From: Pseudomonas sp. AB6
Lineage (GTDB): Bacteria > Pseudomonadota > Gammaproteobacteria > Pseudomonadales > Pseudomonadaceae
Direction: 5' to 3'
DNA: 64,000 bases
Assembly: GCF_034314105.1 (NCBI RefSeq)
Contig: NZ_JAVIWJ010000001.1
Coordinates: 3,453,501 to 3,517,500, forward strand
The translations under genes and the position numbers were made by a program. Every line of letters begins with the position of its first letter. Positions within the stretch are counted from its first letter, which is position 1. The notes under the pieces were generated by a model. That model made no database searches and was not told the DNA's origin. It saw nothing but the letters and a program-made list of their open reading frames with translations. This document shows, piece by piece, positions 10,063 through 18,865 of the stretch.

Positions 10063-10179
10063 ATGTCTTCATCAATAGCTATTTGATAAATACCTTTCAG
10101 CCGCTTAGGCTCGCACGGTCAAGACCGTCTGACGGTTAACTCACATTAGCGCGCTCAGTTTTGAGCGAACGAGGTGTCA

Positions 10180-11178
10180 TTGCACGATCAGATCTTGATG
10201 GACAGCTACTCTCGCAAGGTTGATTACTTGCGAATGTCGGTGACTGATCGTTGCGATTTTCGCTGCGTCTATTGCATGGCCGAAGACATGGAGTTTTTGC
10301 CGCGCCAACGCATCCTGACCCTGGAAGAAATTTTTCAGCTGGCCGAACGCTTCGTTGCCCTAGGCACCCGCAAAATTCGCCTGACCGGTGGTGAGCCGCT
10401 GGTTCGTCCTGGCGTGGTCGAGCTGTGTCGGCAAATCGCCGCACTACCCGGCTTGCGCGAGCTGTGCATGACCACTAACGGATCGCAATTGGGCAAATTG
10501 GCTGGGCCACTATTCGATGCCGGCCTCAAGCGCCTAAACGTCAGCCTCGACAGCCTCAACCCTGAGCGCTTTCGTGAATTGACCCGCACCGGCGACCTGA
10601 ACAAAGTGATTGCCGGTATCGATGCCGCCAACGCCGCCGGGTTTACCCATACCAAGCTCAACTGCGTGGTGATGAAGGGCCGCAACGATCACGAAGTCAA
10701 AGATCTGGTCAGCTTCGCCATCGATCGAAAACTCGACATCACGTTCATCGAGGAAATGCCGTTGGGCATCATCAGTGAGCACAGCCGCGCCGATTCTTTT
10801 TTCTCCAGCGCTCAAGTACGAGAACTTATCGCCCAACGCTACACCTTGATTGAATCCGCAGAATCAACCCAGGGCCCCTCGCGTTATTGGCGCTTGGCCG
10901 AGGCGCCAGAGATTCGGATCGGCTTCATTTCGCCCCACAGTCATAACTTCTGCGCCACCTGCAACAGGGTGCGCTTAACTGTGGAAGGCCGTTTGTTGTT
11001 GTGTTTGGGTAATGAGCATTCGGTGGACCTGAAAACCGTATTGCGCAGCCATCCGGGTCAGCCGCAGAAACTGGAAAAAGCCATCATCGACGCCATGCAA
11101 CTCAAGCCCTACAGCCATAACTTCGAAATCAACGATGATGTTCAGGTCGTGCGATTCATGAACATGACGGGCGGCTAG
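10180..11178 (+). CDS. moaA: GTP 3',8-cyclase MoaA
   Basis: This radical-SAM enzyme carries out the first step of molybdenum cofactor synthesis, turning GTP into 3',8-cyclo-GTP, which MoaC then converts to cPMP. The N-terminal [4Fe-4S]/SAM motif CDFRCVYC is present, as is the C-terminal cluster motif [18 protein letters not shown] (C-x2-C-x13-C). The protein ends in GG, needed for activity in this family. About 332 residues is normal. The start is chosen at TTG 10180, 5 nt after GAGG; GTG 10174 overlaps that site, and ATG 10198 is a third option. mobA follows 44 nt downstream, likely cotranscribed. Their product would serve enzymes such as the YdeP-type protein upstream. Confidence 0.95.
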   Translation: MHDQILMDSYSRKVDYLRMSVTDRCDFRCVYCMAEDMEFLPRQRILTLEEIFQLAERFVALGTRKIRLTGGEPLVRPGVVELCRQIAALPGLRELCMTTNGSQLGKLAGPLFDAGLKRLNVSLDSLNPERFRELTRTGDLNKVIAGIDAANAAGFTHTKLNCVVMKGRNDHEVKDLVSFAIDRKLDITFIEEMPLGIISEHSRADSFFSSAQVRELIAQRYTLIESAESTQGPSRYWRLAEAPEIRIGFISPHSHNFCATCNRVRLTVEGRLLLCLGNEHSVDLKTVLRSHPGQPQKLEKAIIDAMQLKPYSHNFEINDDVQVVRFMNMTGG

Positions 11179-11222
11179 TGCCGCTGTCTTGAACCGCTTT
11201 TGCTGCACAGCCAGGCGCCACC

Positions 11223-11804
11223 ATGATCATTTCTCCACGTGACAACCCGTGTTCGATCCTGTTACTGGCCGGTGGCCGAGGGCAGCGTATGGGCGGCCAG
11301 GACAAGGGGCTGATGCTGTGGAATGGACAGCCATTGATTACGTATGTGCACGAGGTTGTCAGGCCGCTGACAACCCATGTGATTATTTCCTGCAACCGGA
11401 ATCAGTCGAGCTATGCGGCGTTTGCGGATCAGCTAGTGGGCGATGAACAACAGGATTTTCCGGGACCGCTGGCGGGTGTTCTGGCGGGACTCGGGGTTGC
11501 TCGTCATCCATGGATGTTGGTGCTGGCGTGTGACGCGCCGAGAATTGACCGCGCTTTGATTGAACAACTGTTGCAAGGTGCTAGCTCCATGTCCTCCCCA
11601 TTAATGGTGCGGCAGGCGGGGCAGTGGCAGCCGATGTTTAGCTTGATTCCGACCGCGTTATTACCGGTGTTACGCGAATGCTGGGAGGCAGGCGAACGCA
11701 GCCTGTTGCGAGCGTTGCTGAGTCAGGATTTAAGGGCAATGGAATGCGCGCCTGATGATCCCCGACTGACCAACTTCAACACACCGGATTTGTTGGAAAC
11801 GTAA
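11223..11804 (+). CDS. mobA: molybdenum cofactor guanylyltransferase MobA
   Basis: MobA joins GMP from GTP to molybdopterin, giving the MGD form needed by DMSO-reductase-family enzymes such as the FdhF/YdeP-type protein upstream. The 193-residue length is normal. The nucleotide-binding loop LLAGGRGQRMGGQDKG is at residues 15-30, and the Mg-binding aspartate lies in VLACDAPR near residue 100. A weak AGGCG precedes the ATG. It lies directly after moaA on the same strand; moaB, moaE and moeA are not in the window. Confidence 0.95.
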   Translation: MIISPRDNPCSILLLAGGRGQRMGGQDKGLMLWNGQPLITYVHEVVRPLTTHVIISCNRNQSSYAAFADQLVGDEQQDFPGPLAGVLAGLGVARHPWMLVLACDAPRIDRALIEQLLQGASSMSSPLMVRQAGQWQPMFSLIPTALLPVLRECWEAGERSLLRALLSQDLRAMECAPDDPRLTNFNTPDLLET

Positions 11805-11806
11805 AT

Positions 11807-11841
11807 CCGTGTCGCCTGCATTCGCGAAGCAGGCGACACGG
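11807..11841. repeat. perfect 13-bp stem hairpin between convergent genes
   Basis: CCGTGTCGCCTGC (11807-11819) pairs perfectly with GCAGGCGACACGG (11829-11841) around the loop ATTCGCGAA. It lies just after mobA, with the aminotransferase gene facing it. There is no T-run on either side, so it looks more like a REP-type element or a structural transcript end than a classical intrinsic terminator. Confidence 0.5.
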
Positions 11842-11927
11842 TTGCCCAAGTCACTGCGTTGGTTCCTTCTTAGGCAGGCCTGCTCTCACCGGGCATCCCC
11901 CTGGCCAGATTCTAAGCCGTGCCCCGA

Positions 11928-13178
11928 TCAGCGCAACTGCGCCAAACACCCTTCAAGAATATCCAGCCCTTCGTTGAGCACATGCAGCTCGGTGGTCAGC
12001 GGCGGCAGCAAGCGGATGATGTGTCGCGCTTTGCCACTGGGCATCAACAGCAGGCCTTTGTTCCTGGCCGCTTCTAGCAGCGCGGCCAATTGGGCGGTGG
12101 CGGGCTCGCCTTCTAGGGTCATCAGTTCGATTCCGCGCATCGCGCCGACACCGGTCAAACGCCCGAGAAATGGCGAGCGCGCGGTGTCGATCCAATGTTG
12201 ATAACGGGTGGCTATGGCTTGGCTCTGGGTCTCACTCCACGCAGACAAGTTAGCGTCGGTCAATTGCTCCAGCGTCGCCAAACCTGCTGCGCAGGCGATG
12301 GGGTTGCCCGAATAGGTCCCGCCCAATCCGCCTTTAGGCAGCACGTCCATCAGCGCTTTTTTGCCGACTACCGCGCCAAGGGGCATTCCGCCCGCGATAC
12401 TTTTACCGAGTAGAAGCAGATCCGGTTCGATCCCCAATCGCGAAAAAGCGAAGCGCTCACCCGAGCGACCGAAGCCGGATTGAATTTCGTCGATGATCAG
12501 CAAGATACCTTTTTCATCGCAGAAAGCCCGCAGGGTTTGCGCGAACTCAATGTCCATCGCGAGAAATCCGGCTTCGCCCTGAATCGGTTCAAGAATGAAG
12601 CAGGCGATGTCGTTCACGTCGATTTCAACACTGAACAAACGATCCATGGCCTTCAAGGCTTCGGCGGCGGTAACGCCGTTATCTTTGCTCGGGTAAGGCA
12701 AGTGGTAGACCGGACCGGGCAGTACGCCGACTTTTTGTTTGTAAGGCGTCACTTTGCCGTTGAGGTTCAGGGTGGCGAGGGTTCGGCCGTGAAAGGCGCC
12801 GTCGAAGGCGATCACGGCCGTGCGACCGGTATAGCCACGGACGATTTTCAGCGCGTTTTCCGCCGCCTCGGCCCCACTGTTGGTGAGCATGCCACTGACC
12901 GGGTAACTCACCGGAATGAACGCTGCGAGCTGGGCCATGAATTGTTTATACGGGCTGTGGGGCACGGCGTTGAAGCAGTAATGGGTCAGTTTGGTGGCTT
13001 GTTCGCGAATGGCGTCGACGATACGCGGGTTGCAATGCCCAAGGTTCAAAACACCAATGCCGCCGACGAAGTCGATGTAGCGTTTGCCGTCTTCATCCCA
13101 GACTTCGGCGTTCTTGCCGTGGTCCAGGGTGATGGGGTGGACCCTGGAAATCGAACCGCTGATCGATGAATCGCTCAT
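11928..13178 (-). CDS. class III (omega) aminotransferase, GabT-like
   Basis: This PLP-dependent aminotransferase has 416 residues from ATG 13178; an upstream in-frame ATG at 13196 would add six. It has the class III features NSGAEAAENALKIVRG (phosphate-binding region), FDGAFHGRT, the cofactor aspartate in LLIIDEIQSGFGRSG, the PLP lysine in LLGKSIAGGMPLGA near residue 265, and GGTYSGNP. Relatives transfer the amino group of 4-aminobutyrate, 5-aminovalerate or similar omega-amino acids to 2-oxoglutarate. It lies next to the IclR gene and the importer/dehydrogenase operon and probably acts in the same pathway. Substrate choice is inference. Confidence 0.87.
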   Translation of the reverse strand: MSDSSISGSISRVHPITLDHGKNAEVWDEDGKRYIDFVGGIGVLNLGHCNPRIVDAIREQATKLTHYCFNAVPHSPYKQFMAQLAAFIPVSYPVSGMLTNSGAEAAENALKIVRGYTGRTAVIAFDGAFHGRTLATLNLNGKVTPYKQKVGVLPGPVYHLPYPSKDNGVTAAEALKAMDRLFSVEIDVNDIACFILEPIQGEAGFLAMDIEFAQTLRAFCDEKGILLIIDEIQSGFGRSGERFAFSRLGIEPDLLLLGKSIAGGMPLGAVVGKKALMDVLPKGGLGGTYSGNPIACAAGLATLEQLTDANLSAWSETQSQAIATRYQHWIDTARSPFLGRLTGVGAMRGIELMTLEGEPATAQLAALLEAARNKGLLLMPSGKARHIIRLLPPLTTELHVLNEGLDILEGCLAQLR

Positions 13179-13330
13179 GCTTGGCTGCTCATACAAAAGA
13201 CTTCGTCAAAAAAGACAGTGGGTTATATAAGCGAGGAATACACACCGGTCACAAGCGAAATAAACTCGCGGGGTTATTCCTGAAATTCGTGAATGCCTAC
13301 TTCGATCAATGCGGGGACTCAGAGGCAAAG

Positions 13331-13395
13331 CTTCCCGAATGAATTCGGTCCTACAGAGATCAGGTTTATCTGTGGGACCGAATTTATTCGGGAAG
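13331..13395. repeat. REPIN: two inverted REP elements
   Basis: CTTCCCGAATGAATTCGGTC at 13331-13350 is matched in inverse orientation by GACCGAATTTATTCGGGAAG at 13376-13395, with complementary flanks CTACAGA and TCTGTGG. The whole 65 bases fold into a long hairpin. Such inverted REP doublets are mobilised by RAYT transposases in Pseudomonas; no RAYT gene is in the window. It sits between the aminotransferase start and the iclR-type gene end. No other feature is seen in the 258-base gap. Confidence 0.75.
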
Positions 13396-13436
13396 GGAAC
13401 GACCCGGTGTTTCAGGCACATTGCGAAGCCTGCGAT

Positions 13437-14273
13437 TTAACTTCTTCCCCCAAAAATCTGCGAAGGCCGGCGCAGGGTGGGGTCGAAAGGGTTGATCTTC
13501 GGGCCGATTGCCGCCGCTTCGCGTTTGAGCAACTCAACCACGGTTGGCAGTCGATCTGGCCCCAGGCGATCAGTGATGGTCGCAACGCTGAGCGCCGCGA
13601 CGGCATGCCCATTGCGGTTGAGAATCGGCACGGCGAGGCCAGCCATTCCCGGCAGCGCGCCGGTATTGCGCGCCGCGTACCCGAGTCGCCGAACGTTCTC
13701 CACCTCCGAACGCAGAAACACTTCGTCGTACAGGTGAAAGTCCTTGAGCCGTGGCAGGTTGTAACAGATTACGGTCTCGCGTTCTTCCTCAGGCAAGAAT
13801 GCCAGAATTGCCAAGCTGCCCTGCCCCACGCCCAACGCCACGCGCCCGCCGATGTCGCCGGTGAAGGTCCGAATCGGGTATGGCCCCTCGCTGCGGTCCA
13901 GGCAGATGGCATCGAAACCGCTGCGGGCCAACAGAAATAATGAATCCCCCAACGAGGCGCTTAGTCTCAACATGCTTGGCCGGACCAGATCCCGCAGGTT
14001 GCCGGTATTCCCCGCCAGCGCCGCCAATGCAAAAAATTCCAAGCTCAGGCGGTAGCGCTTGCTGCGCTCATCCTGCTCGACCATGCCTTCGTCCATCAGG
14101 CTACGCAGCAAACGATGGGTGGTCGGTTGCGACAAACCGACCTGCTGCGCCAACTGGGTCACTCGGGCGCCACCGTCGGGCGCAGTGCCGAGGCTGCGCA
14201 GCACGGCAAACATTCGAGAGACGCTGCCAACGCCGACTTCCTTCAACTCACCATTCCGTTCAGCGGAAGACAT
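13437..14273 (-). CDS. IclR-family transcriptional regulator
   Basis: The 278-residue protein has an N-terminal winged helix (VSRMFAVLRSLG, then RVTQLAQQVGLSQPTTHRLLRSL) and an IclR effector domain containing ARSGFDAICLDRSEG, the GVGQGSLAILAFLP segment and GMAGLAVPILNRNGHAVAALSV. It is divergent from the importer/dehydrogenase operon and shares a 243-base upstream region with it. By family habit it likely represses or activates that operon, and perhaps the aminotransferase, in response to the imported compound or its product. The effector is unknown. The ATG at 14273 gives the normal family length. Confidence 0.9.
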   Translation of the reverse strand: MSSAERNGELKEVGVGSVSRMFAVLRSLGTAPDGGARVTQLAQQVGLSQPTTHRLLRSLMDEGMVEQDERSKRYRLSLEFFALAALAGNTGNLRDLVRPSMLRLSASLGDSLFLLARSGFDAICLDRSEGPYPIRTFTGDIGGRVALGVGQGSLAILAFLPEEERETVICYNLPRLKDFHLYDEVFLRSEVENVRRLGYAARNTGALPGMAGLAVPILNRNGHAVAALSVATITDRLGPDRLPTVVELLKREAAAIGPKINPFDPTLRRPSQIFGGRS

Positions 14274-14301
14274 AAGGTTATTTCCTTCTTATAAATTTGC
14301 T

Positions 14302-14347
14302 GAGCGAATGAAAATGAAAAAAACAGTTCTTTCAGTGAAATTCGCTC
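14302..14347. promoter_or_regulatory. inverted repeat in iclR/ABC operon intergenic region
   Basis: GAGCGAAT (14302-14309) and ATTCGCTC (14340-14347) are exact inverted arms 30 bases apart, just upstream of the iclR-type start and within the divergent control region. They may be two half-operators or the ends of a hairpin in the AT-rich stretch. Operator function is inference. Confidence 0.35.
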
Positions 14348-14516
14348 TTTCGCCCATCCTAGGCTTCGTCCTAATGTGAGTCCACAGGGGCGAATCGAAC
14401 AACACATGGCAGCCGACTTAGAGCGAGCGCCGACGCACCCAGCGGTATCCCTTCGCATCTGCCCATTACAAAAGAGCGTGTTTCGACGCGCCCAATAAAC
14501 AAGGTGGACCGCGCAC

Positions 14517-15545
14517 ATGGCATTTCTCCAACTCGAAGGCCTCAGCAAACGCTATGGCGCCATCGACGCCGTTGTCGCCACGGATCTGGCGGTTGAAAAA
14601 GGCGAATTCGTTTCTCTGCTCGGCCCCTCCGGCTGCGGCAAAACCACCACCCTGCAAATGATCGCGGGCTTTGTCGACGCCACGGCCGGGCGCATCGTGC
14701 TGGACGGCCGCGACATTACTCACGCCAAACCCAGCAGCCGTGGGCTGGGCGTTGTGTTTCAAAGTTACGCGCTGTTTCCCCACATGACCGTCCGCGACAA
14801 CGTCGCTTTTGGCTTGCGGATGCGTAAGGTGCCATCGGCCGATATGGCCCGGCGCGTGACCACGGTATTGGACTTGGTGCGATTGGCAGCGCATGCCGAG
14901 CGTTACCCGCGAGAATTGTCCGGCGGCCAGCGCCAGCGTGTGGCCCTGGCCCGCGCATTGGTGATTGAACCGCCCGTGCTGTTGCTCGACGAACCGCTGT
15001 CCAACCTCGACGCCAATTTGCGCGAAGAGATGCAGTTTGAGATTCGTCGCATCCAGTGCGAAGTCGGCATCACGACCTTGATGGTGACCCACGATCAAGC
15101 GGAAGCGCTGTCGATCAGTGACCGGGTGGTGGTGATGCAGGCCGGCCGCGTGACCCAGATCGACGAGCCCTACAAACTCTACGAACATCCGCGCACGCCG
15201 TTTATTTCCGGCTTCGTCGGCAAAGCCAACATGCTCGCCGGAGACCTCGATGCCGCCGGTTGCCCGCAGGTACGCCACACCCCTGGCCATGGCGCGCTAA
15301 CCCTCAGTTTGCGCCCGGAAAAAATCGACCTGCTCGACGCCGGCAACGGTCGGTTGCAGGGGCGTATTTCAGTCCGCTATTTCCTCGGCAGCCAATGGCT
15401 GTACCGCATCGACACTGCATTGGGCGAACTAACTGTGGTCCGCCGCAACGACGGCAGCGCGCCGCTGACTGAAGGCACGGCGGTGGGACTCGACTGGCAA
15501 GCTGATTTATTGCGCGTGCTGGCCGCCGACGAGGTGCATGCATGA
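14517..15545 (+). CDS. ABC importer ATPase, polyamine/opine type (PotA-like)
   Basis: The 342-residue ATPase has Walker A LLGPSGCGKTTTL (about residues 35-47), Q-loop VVFQSYALFPHMTV, signature LSGGQRQRVALARAL, Walker B VLLLDEPLSNLD and the switch histidine in LMVTHDQAEALS. A C-terminal TOBE-type domain of about 100 residues follows. It would power uptake through the two permeases downstream. ATG 14517 is preceded by AAGGTGG at 9 nt. It is the first gene of a seven-gene operon with mostly overlapping stops and starts. The closest families take up spermidine/putrescine, 4-aminobutyrate or opines; the substrate is not certain. Confidence 0.92.
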   Translation: MAFLQLEGLSKRYGAIDAVVATDLAVEKGEFVSLLGPSGCGKTTTLQMIAGFVDATAGRIVLDGRDITHAKPSSRGLGVVFQSYALFPHMTVRDNVAFGLRMRKVPSADMARRVTTVLDLVRLAAHAERYPRELSGGQRQRVALARALVIEPPVLLLDEPLSNLDANLREEMQFEIRRIQCEVGITTLMVTHDQAEALSISDRVVVMQAGRVTQIDEPYKLYEHPRTPFISGFVGKANMLAGDLDAAGCPQVRHTPGHGALTLSLRPEKIDLLDAGNGRLQGRISVRYFLGSQWLYRIDTALGELTVVRRNDGSAPLTEGTAVGLDWQADLLRVLAADEVHA

Positions 15546-16414
15546 ATGCGCTCGCCTTTTTGCGCAACGGCGGACGTGGTTATCTGCTGTCACTGCCGGC
15601 CATTATTCTGTTCAGTTGCCTGTTGATACTGCCGCTGGTGCTGACGCTGGTGTTGTCGTTCAACGTGTTCGACTACCAGCTTGGGGTCAAAAACGGCGAG
15701 TTCACCTTCGCCCATTACATCGACCTGTTCAGTGATTCGTACTATTACGAAATCTTCTTTCGCACGCTGTGGATCAGCGCCGTGGTCACGCTGTTGTGCG
15801 TGGTGATCGGCGTCCCCGAGGCGTACATCCTCAGCCGCATGGGCACACCGTGGCGCTCAATTTTCCTGATTTTGATTTTGACCCCGCTGCTGATTTCCGT
15901 GGTGGTGCGGGCATTTGGCTGGAGCTTGCTGCTCGGCTCCGATGGCTTGGTCAACCAGGCGATTCAGGCGTTTGGCGGACATCCGGTGAAGCTGCTCTAT
16001 ACCTCGTTCGCGATAATCATCGCGCTGGTCCACGTGATGCTGCCGTTCATGATCATTCCGGTCTGGACCTCGCTGCAAAAGCTCGACCCCTCGGCTGAAC
16101 AAGCCGCGCTGTCCCTCGGCGCCAGTCAGGCCAAGGTCATGCGCTTGGTGGTGCTGCCGCAAGTCATGCCCGGCGTGCTGTCGGGGACGTTGATCGTCTT
16201 CGGGTTGTCTGCCAGTTCCTTCGCCATTCCCGGCCTGTTAGGTGGACGACGTTTGAAAATGGTCGCCACCGTGGTCTACGACCAATACCTGTCGGAACTG
16301 AACTGGCCCATGGGCGCGGCCATCGCGGTGGTGCTGCTGGTGATCAATTTGCTGGTGATGCTGACGTGGAACCGGTTTGTCGAACGCCGCTATAAAAAGA
16401 CCTTGGGAGAATAA
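15542..16414 (+). CDS. ABC importer permease, PotB-like
   Basis: The 290-residue inner-membrane permease has six predicted hydrophobic helices. The EAA loop that docks on the ATPase is seen near residues 180-200 (EQAALSLGASQAKVMRLVVL). Its start overlaps the ATPase stop by 4 nt (ATGA), showing translational coupling. It belongs to the PotB/PotH group of polyamine-type permeases and would pair with the next gene to form the channel. Confidence 0.92.
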   Translation: MNALAFLRNGGRGYLLSLPAIILFSCLLILPLVLTLVLSFNVFDYQLGVKNGEFTFAHYIDLFSDSYYYEIFFRTLWISAVVTLLCVVIGVPEAYILSRMGTPWRSIFLILILTPLLISVVVRAFGWSLLLGSDGLVNQAIQAFGGHPVKLLYTSFAIIIALVHVMLPFMIIPVWTSLQKLDPSAEQAALSLGASQAKVMRLVVLPQVMPGVLSGTLIVFGLSASSFAIPGLLGGRRLKMVATVVYDQYLSELNWPMGAAIAVVLLVINLLVMLTWNRFVERRYKKTLGE

Positions 16415-16417
16415 GAC

Positions 16418-17212
16418 ATGTCCAAAAACGGTCCTTTGTCGCTGGGTTTTCATACCTTAGTGGTGGTGTTCATGCTGGCGCCGCTGGTGGTGGTATGCCT
16501 GGTGGCGTTCACCCCGGAAAATACCCTGAGCTTGCCAACGTCCGGGTTTTCCCTGCGATGGTTCAGGGCAGTGTTTGAACGCGCTGATTTCATTCATGCG
16601 TTCTATAACAGTCTGATTCTGGCGTTCGTGGCCGCCTCGCTGGCCACCCTGATTGCCGTGCCCGCCGCACTAGCGATCACCCGCTATACATTCCCTGGCC
16701 GCGACTTCCTGAACAGCCTGTTTCTGTCGCCGATCATCATGCCGCACTTGGTCTTGGGCGTGGCCATGCTGCGGCTGTTCGCGCTGATGGGGGTCAACGG
16801 CAGTTTCGCCTGGCTGATGCTTGCCCACGTGGTGATCATCACGCCGTACGTATTGCGGTTGGTGATCGCCGCCGCCATCGGCATCGACCGCAGCGCTGAA
16901 CAAGCCGCTGAATCATTAGGCGCCAGTCGCTTTACCCTGTTTCGCCAAATCACCTTACCGATGATTTTGCCGGGGGTCGCCGGCGGCTGGCTGCTGGCGT
17001 TCATTAACAGTTTCGACGAGGTCACCCTGTCGATCTTCGTCAGCTCGCCATCGACCCAGACACTGCCGGTGCGCATGTACGTGTACGCCACCGAATCCAT
17101 CGACCCGATGATGGCGGCAGTGTCGGCATTGGTTATTGCGTTGACCGCTGCGGCCATGATTGTGCTCGACCGGGTGTATGGCCTGGACCGCGTTCTGGTT
17201 GGTAAACATTGA
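16418..17212 (+). CDS. ABC importer permease, PotC-like
   Basis: The 264-residue permease has six hydrophobic helices and the EAA loop EQAAESLGASRFTLFRQITL at about residues 158-177. It begins 3 nt after the first permease and has GGGAGA before the ATG. It is the second half of the transmembrane pore, of the PotC/PotI type. Confidence 0.92.
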   Translation: MSKNGPLSLGFHTLVVVFMLAPLVVVCLVAFTPENTLSLPTSGFSLRWFRAVFERADFIHAFYNSLILAFVAASLATLIAVPAALAITRYTFPGRDFLNSLFLSPIIMPHLVLGVAMLRLFALMGVNGSFAWLMLAHVVIITPYVLRLVIAAAIGIDRSAEQAAESLGASRFTLFRQITLPMILPGVAGGWLLAFINSFDEVTLSIFVSSPSTQTLPVRMYVYATESIDPMMAAVSALVIALTAAAMIVLDRVYGLDRVLVGKH

Positions 17213-17225
17213 GGAAGGCACTGAA

Positions 17226-17516
17226 ATGGCGTTGTTTAAACGACTGGTCGAGACAGATCGACCAGCGCTGGTGTTCACCCTCGACGGTCAACCGGCCACT
17301 GGCTTACAAGGTGACACCCTGCTGACCGCCGTGTTGACCTGCGGCGAGCACGTGCGTGGTAGTGATTTCAGCGCCGAACCGCGAGCGGGCTTTTGCATGA
17401 TGGGCGCCTGCCAGGAGTGTTGGGTGCGCCTGGGTGACGGTCGCCGCGTGCGGGCCTGCTCGACGTTGCTGGAAGCCGGACAGATCATCAGCCGTGAACC
17501 GGGGCGCCGCCTATGA
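17226..17516 (+). CDS. (2Fe-2S) subunit of a three-part flavin dehydrogenase, HcnA-like
   Basis: The product is a 96-residue ferredoxin-like protein. The cluster cysteines are seen in CGEH, FCMMGACQECWVRLGDG and VRACST, the spacing found in HcnA and the gamma subunits of opine and hydroxyproline dehydrogenases. It passes electrons within a complex with the two flavoproteins encoded next. ATG 17226 has a strong GAGGAAGG 8 nt upstream; the frame is open further upstream, but that part overlaps the permease. Its stop overlaps the next start by 4 nt. Confidence 0.9.
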   Translation: MALFKRLVETDRPALVFTLDGQPATGLQGDTLLTAVLTCGEHVRGSDFSAEPRAGFCMMGACQECWVRLGDGRRVRACSTLLEAGQIISREPGRRL

Positions 17517-18865
17517 ACGTGGTGATTGTTGGCGCGGGTCCGGCCGGAATTCGGGCGGCACACACTTTGTTGGCCCACGGCGTTAAAGCCTGTTTGCTTG
17601 ACGAATCGCCACGCGGCGGCGGTCAGGTCTATCGCCGCCAACCGGCCAACTTTCGGCGCACGGCTAAACAGATTTATGGCTTTGAGGCGTCGAAGGCCGA
17701 ATCGGTGCATCGCGCCATCGACGATCTGTCGACCCAAATCGACTACCGTCCCGAGACGCTGGTGTGGAATGCCGAAGACGGGCGCCTGGACACCTTGAGC
17801 GATGGTCATGCTCGCGCAGTCAATTATTCGCAAATCATCGTCGCCACCGGCGCCACCGACCGTATTTTGCCGGTACTGGGCTGGACACTGCCCGGCGTCT
17901 ACAGCCTGGGCGCGGCGCAGATTGCGTTGAAGTATCAGGGTTGCGCCATCGGTGAGCGCGTAGCCTTTTGTGGCAGCGGGCCATTGCTGTACCTGGTCGC
18001 TTATCAATACGCCAAAGCCGGGGCCAAGGTGGTCGCGGTGCTCGACAGCGCACCGTTCAGTGCCCAATGTCGGGCGTTACCTGCGCTGCTTGGCCAGCCT
18101 GCGACCTTGGCCAAAGGTTTGTATTACCGCAGCTGGCTAACCGCCCACGGCATTGCGGTGCATCAGGGCGCAACCCTGGAGCGTATCGAGGGTGAGCACC
18201 GCGTCGGCGCGATCACTTGGCGTCAGGGTAAGCGCCATCAACGGTTGGAATGTGATGCGGTGGGGTTCGCCCACGCCCTGCGCAGTGAAACGCAATTGGC
18301 CGATTTGTTGAGCTGCGACTTTCACTGGAATGAATTGAACCGCGCCTGGTTGCCCACCCGTGACAGCGCTGGCCGCAGCTCGGTCCACGGTGTGTACCTG
18401 GCTGGCGATGGCGCTGGAATCATGGGCGCCGACGCCGCGGAAATGGCCGGTGAGCGCGCCGCGCTGGCCGTGCTTGAAGACAGCGGGCGCGTCATCGACA
18501 GCGCCCGTCGCCGGTCTCTGGAACACAAGCTCGCAGGCATAGAACGCTTTCGCCACGGATTGGAAATCGCCTTCCCATTCCCGACTGACTGGGCGGCCAA
18601 CGCGCCCGACGAATTGATGATTTGCCGCTGTGAGGAAGTCTCAGCCGCTGAAGTCCGTGCGGTGGTGGATGATGGTCACTGGGAACTCAATCGAGTCAAA
18701 GCCCATTGCCGAGTAGGCATGGGCCGCTGTCAGGGTCGGATGTGCGGGTCGGCGGCGGCAGAGATTGTCGCCCAACGCAGCGGCCGAGCACTGAACAGCA
18801 TCGGTCGGTTGCGCGGTCAGGCGCCGATCAAACCCTTGCCGTTTGGCGTGGAGATTGAGTCATGA
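17513..18865 (+). CDS. NAD(P)/FAD-dependent oxidoreductase subunit, HcnB/OoxA-like
   Basis: The 450-residue flavoprotein has an N-terminal FAD motif (VIVGAGPAGIRAAH, residues 3-16), a second dinucleotide fold GERVAFCGSGPLLYLVAYQY near residue 150, a GDGAGIMGADAAEMAGERA segment, and a C-terminal BFD-like Fe-S domain (CRCEEVS, then HCRVGMGRCQGRMCG). This layout is that of the alpha subunit of heteromeric D-hydroxyproline dehydrogenase, opine oxidase subunit A and HcnB. It is translationally coupled on both sides. The substrate is probably oxidised by the next subunit, with this one relaying electrons to the respiratory chain. Confidence 0.9.
   Translation: MNVVIVGAGPAGIRAAHTLLAHGVKACLLDESPRGGGQVYRRQPANFRRTAKQIYGFEASKAESVHRAIDDLSTQIDYRPETLVWNAEDGRLDTLSDGHARAVNYSQIIVATGATDRILPVLGWTLPGVYSLGAAQIALKYQGCAIGERVAFCGSGPLLYLVAYQYAKAGAKVVAVLDSAPFSAQCRALPALLGQPATLAKGLYYRSWLTAHGIAVHQGATLERIEGEHRVGAITWRQGKRHQRLECDAVGFAHALRSETQLADLLSCDFHWNELNRAWLPTRDSAGRSSVHGVYLAGDGAGIMGADAAEMAGERAALAVLEDSGRVIDSARRRSLEHKLAGIERFRHGLEIAFPFPTDWAANAPDELMICRCEEVSAAEVRAVVDDGHWELNRVKAHCRVGMGRCQGRMCGSAAAEIVAQRSGRALNSIGRLRGQAPIKPLPFGVEIES

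Noticed and set aside
10009..10179. Moco riboswitch before moaA
   Set aside because: The leader is short and lacks the conserved helices of that motif; only small inverted repeats are seen.
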